Of a stretch of 21,105 nucleotides of DNA, positions 19,687 through 21,105 are shown one piece after another. The position numbers and the translations under genes were made by a program. Location of the stretch: positions 1 to 21,105 of the forward strand of contig DATLAJ010000097.1 in the NCBI GenBank assembly GCA_035527515.1. Reading direction: 5' to 3'. How positions within the stretch are numbered: position 1 is the first letter of the stretch; each line of letters starts with the position of its first letter. Origin of the DNA: a bacterium. GTDB lineage: Bacteria; B130-G9. The notes under the pieces are model-generated. The model was not told the origin of the DNA, searched no databases, and saw only the letters and a list, made by a program, of their open reading frames with translations.

Positions 19687-21105
19687 CTAATCTCCGGCGG
19701 TCGCAAACGCGATCTCCTCAAGAGTCGTCTCACCACGCTTAATCCGCTCACGGCCAGACTCGCGAAGTGTAAGCATCCCATCCGCGATTGCCTGATTCCT
19801 GAGCGCCTCCTCGTCGATCTCCTGCGAGGCCTGATACACCAGCCGCCTAACCGTTTTGGTGAAATAGAACGCCTCGTGGATCGCGATTCGGCCCCGGTAG
19901 CCCAGCCGACAGTTCTTACAGCCTACACTCTCATAGAAGGTGATCTCCTCCACCTCCTGCTCGGTAAAGCCCAGGTCAAGCGGTATCCTGGGGTCCAAGT
20001 CCTTGATCGGCCGCTTGCAGTCCGGGCAAAGCGTCCTAACAAGCCGCTGAGCAACTATTACGTTGATCGAATAGGCAAGCAGAAACGGCTCGATCCCCAT
20101 CTTGTAAAGCCGCGCAACCGCGCTTGTCGCATCATTTGTGTGCAGTGTTGTGAACGTCAAATGGCCGGTATTGGCCATCTTGACCGCTATCTCGGCAGTC
20201 TTCTTGTCCCGCATCTCGCCAACCATGACAACGTCCGGGTCATGCCGCAGTATCGAGCGAACCGCCAAGTCAAAATCGAGCCTTGGTCCGAGCTTTATCT
20301 GCCTTGCCCCAGGGATGTTATACTCAACGGGGTCCTCGACCGTAACCACGTTGATGCTTGGGTTCATGACATGACTTAGCGCCGCCACCAACGTTGTGCT
20401 CTTGCCGCTGCCGGTCGGCCCGGTCAGAATCACTATCCCCTGAGGCTTTCCAATCGCACGCATGAACGCATCTTTAGCTTGCTTCTGAAAGCCCAACTCC
20501 TCGAAATCCGTGATCAACTTCCGGTCGTCAATTACCCTGATTACTATGCTCTCGAGCTTGCGCCTCAGCTCCTGGCCAACTATCGGCATGATCGACACAC
20601 GGAACCTGATCAGAGAGTTGTCTATTGTCCGCTGGATGAACCCGTCCTGGGCCGAATCCCACTCGAAACGGTCGATGTTCTTGCTTCTATCCTTTATGAC
20701 GGCCGCGATCGCCTCTGGCTTGCTACCCTCATGCCGATACCAGAGCTGGAGCTTGCCATCTACTCGGAAGTAAAACTCAGCGATGTTGCCAGGCTTAGGG
20801 ATGACATGGATGTCAGACGCTCCCTTCCGAACCGCGTCAACCAGGCTGCCCTCAACTAAGTCTGTGAGCAGGCTCTTGTTTATCTCTGCCTCGAGCGCCT
20901 CCTCGTCCAGCTCGGTCTCCGTCTCCTCGATGGTCTCGACCGAGTCGGTGGCCTCTTCGAGTATCTTGAGGAACTCATCCTTCTGAGGAACCAGCTTCGA
21001 CGCAAGCTGATCGATCTCCTCCACTCGCATATAGGCGATCTCGTATCGCCTGAAACCAAACTCCGTGATCAGGCTCTGAATCTCCCGGTCGGTCGGGTCA
21101 GCGCA
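19687..21105 (-). CDS. PilB/GspE-type assembly ATPase, 5' partial
   Basis: The frame stays open to the right edge: 25 further codons lie before the first in-window Met (21030), and the translated DPTDREIQSLITEFGFRRYEIAY fits the N-terminal domain of this family, so the true start is outside. The core has Walker A GPTGSGKSTTL, a complete Asp box TVEDPVEY, the Walker B region DVVMVGEMRDKKTAE and the His box FTTLHTNDATSAVARL. A four-cysteine zinc motif (CPDC ... CKNC, spacing about 35 residues) is characteristic of PilB/GspE and not PilT. It would power assembly of the filament at the inner membrane. It is the first gene of the operon within the window; the platform protein may lie upstream. Confidence 0.93.
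   Translation of the reverse strand, partial: CADPTDREIQSLITEFGFRRYEIAYMRVEEIDQLASKLVPQKDEFLKILEEATDSVETIEETETELDEEALEAEINKSLLTDLVEGSLVDAVRKGASDIHVIPKPGNIAEFYFRVDGKLQLWYRHEGSKPEAIAAVIKDRSKNIDRFEWDSAQDGFIQRTIDNSLIRFRVSIMPIVGQELRRKLESIVIRVIDDRKLITDFEELGFQKQAKDAFMRAIGKPQGIVILTGPTGSGKSTTLVAALSHVMNPSINVVTVEDPVEYNIPGARQIKLGPRLDFDLAVRSILRHDPDVVMVGEMRDKKTAEIAVKMANTGHLTFTTLHTNDATSAVARLYKMGIEPFLLAYSINVIVAQRLVRTLCPDCKRPIKDLDPRIPLDLGFTEQEVEEITFYESVGCKNCRLGYRGRIAIHEAFYFTKTVRRLVYQASQEIDEEALRNQAIADGMLTLRESGRERIKRGETTLEEIAFATAGD

Overview
The window carries ordinary diderm bacterial housekeeping genes on the left (+ strand), a non-core middle, and a nine-gene type IV filament (type IV pilus / type II secretion-like) operon on the right (- strand). 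The DNA is moderately GC-rich, uses TTG and GTG starts as well as ATG, mostly has clear Shine-Dalgarno sites, and contains a short GC-rich dispersed repeat. A secretin implies an outer membrane. I cannot place the organism in a phylum. The gene style (PQQ-like propeller proteins with repeated C-terminal beta domains, non-canonical pilin-like proteins beginning MGKA or MSSGQ) suggests a lineage outside the well-studied Proteobacteria, perhaps a candidate phylum known mainly from metagenomes; this is inference.

Left, 1-6657 (+): the 3' part of an NAD-dependent sugar-nucleotide epimerase; a 309-base gap with a stem-loop and a plausible promoter; then a tight run of DNA primase (dnaG), tyrosyl-tRNA synthetase (tyrS, starting on the base after the dnaG stop), a disordered/coiled-coil protein of unknown function, and an M20 peptidase/amidohydrolase joined to it by a GTGA stop-start overlap.

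Middle, 6658-10202: bounded by two inverted, nearly identical 56-base repeats (6655-6710 and 10045-10100). It holds two - strand exported proteins, a small one with a signal peptide and a large beta-propeller protein, separated by a strong hairpin. About 890 bases (9314-10202) then have no convincing gene but several hairpins, a pair of 12-base repeats and repeat fragments.

Right, 10203-21105 (all -): read in transcription order from the right edge, the operon encodes a PilB/GspE-type ATPase (start outside the window), a small pilin-like protein, a second pilin-like protein, two tandem paralogous pilus-tip/PilX-like proteins, a PilT-like ATPase with an altered Asp box, a giant PilM-PilN-TPR fusion, a PilO-like membrane protein and a short secretin. 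ATGA overlaps and short gaps indicate one transcript. Together these would supply the motor, inner-membrane alignment complex, fibre/tip components and outer-membrane pore of a filament or secretion machine. The platform protein (PilC/GspF) and prepilin peptidase are not here and may lie off the right edge.

The most unusual points are the PilM-PilN-TPR fusion, the loss of the acidic Asp-box pair in the PilT-like ATPase, filament subunits lacking the usual G-FTLxE signature, and a tandem duplication whose mostly non-coding joint (57 bases, 53 identical) is better conserved than the duplicated genes.
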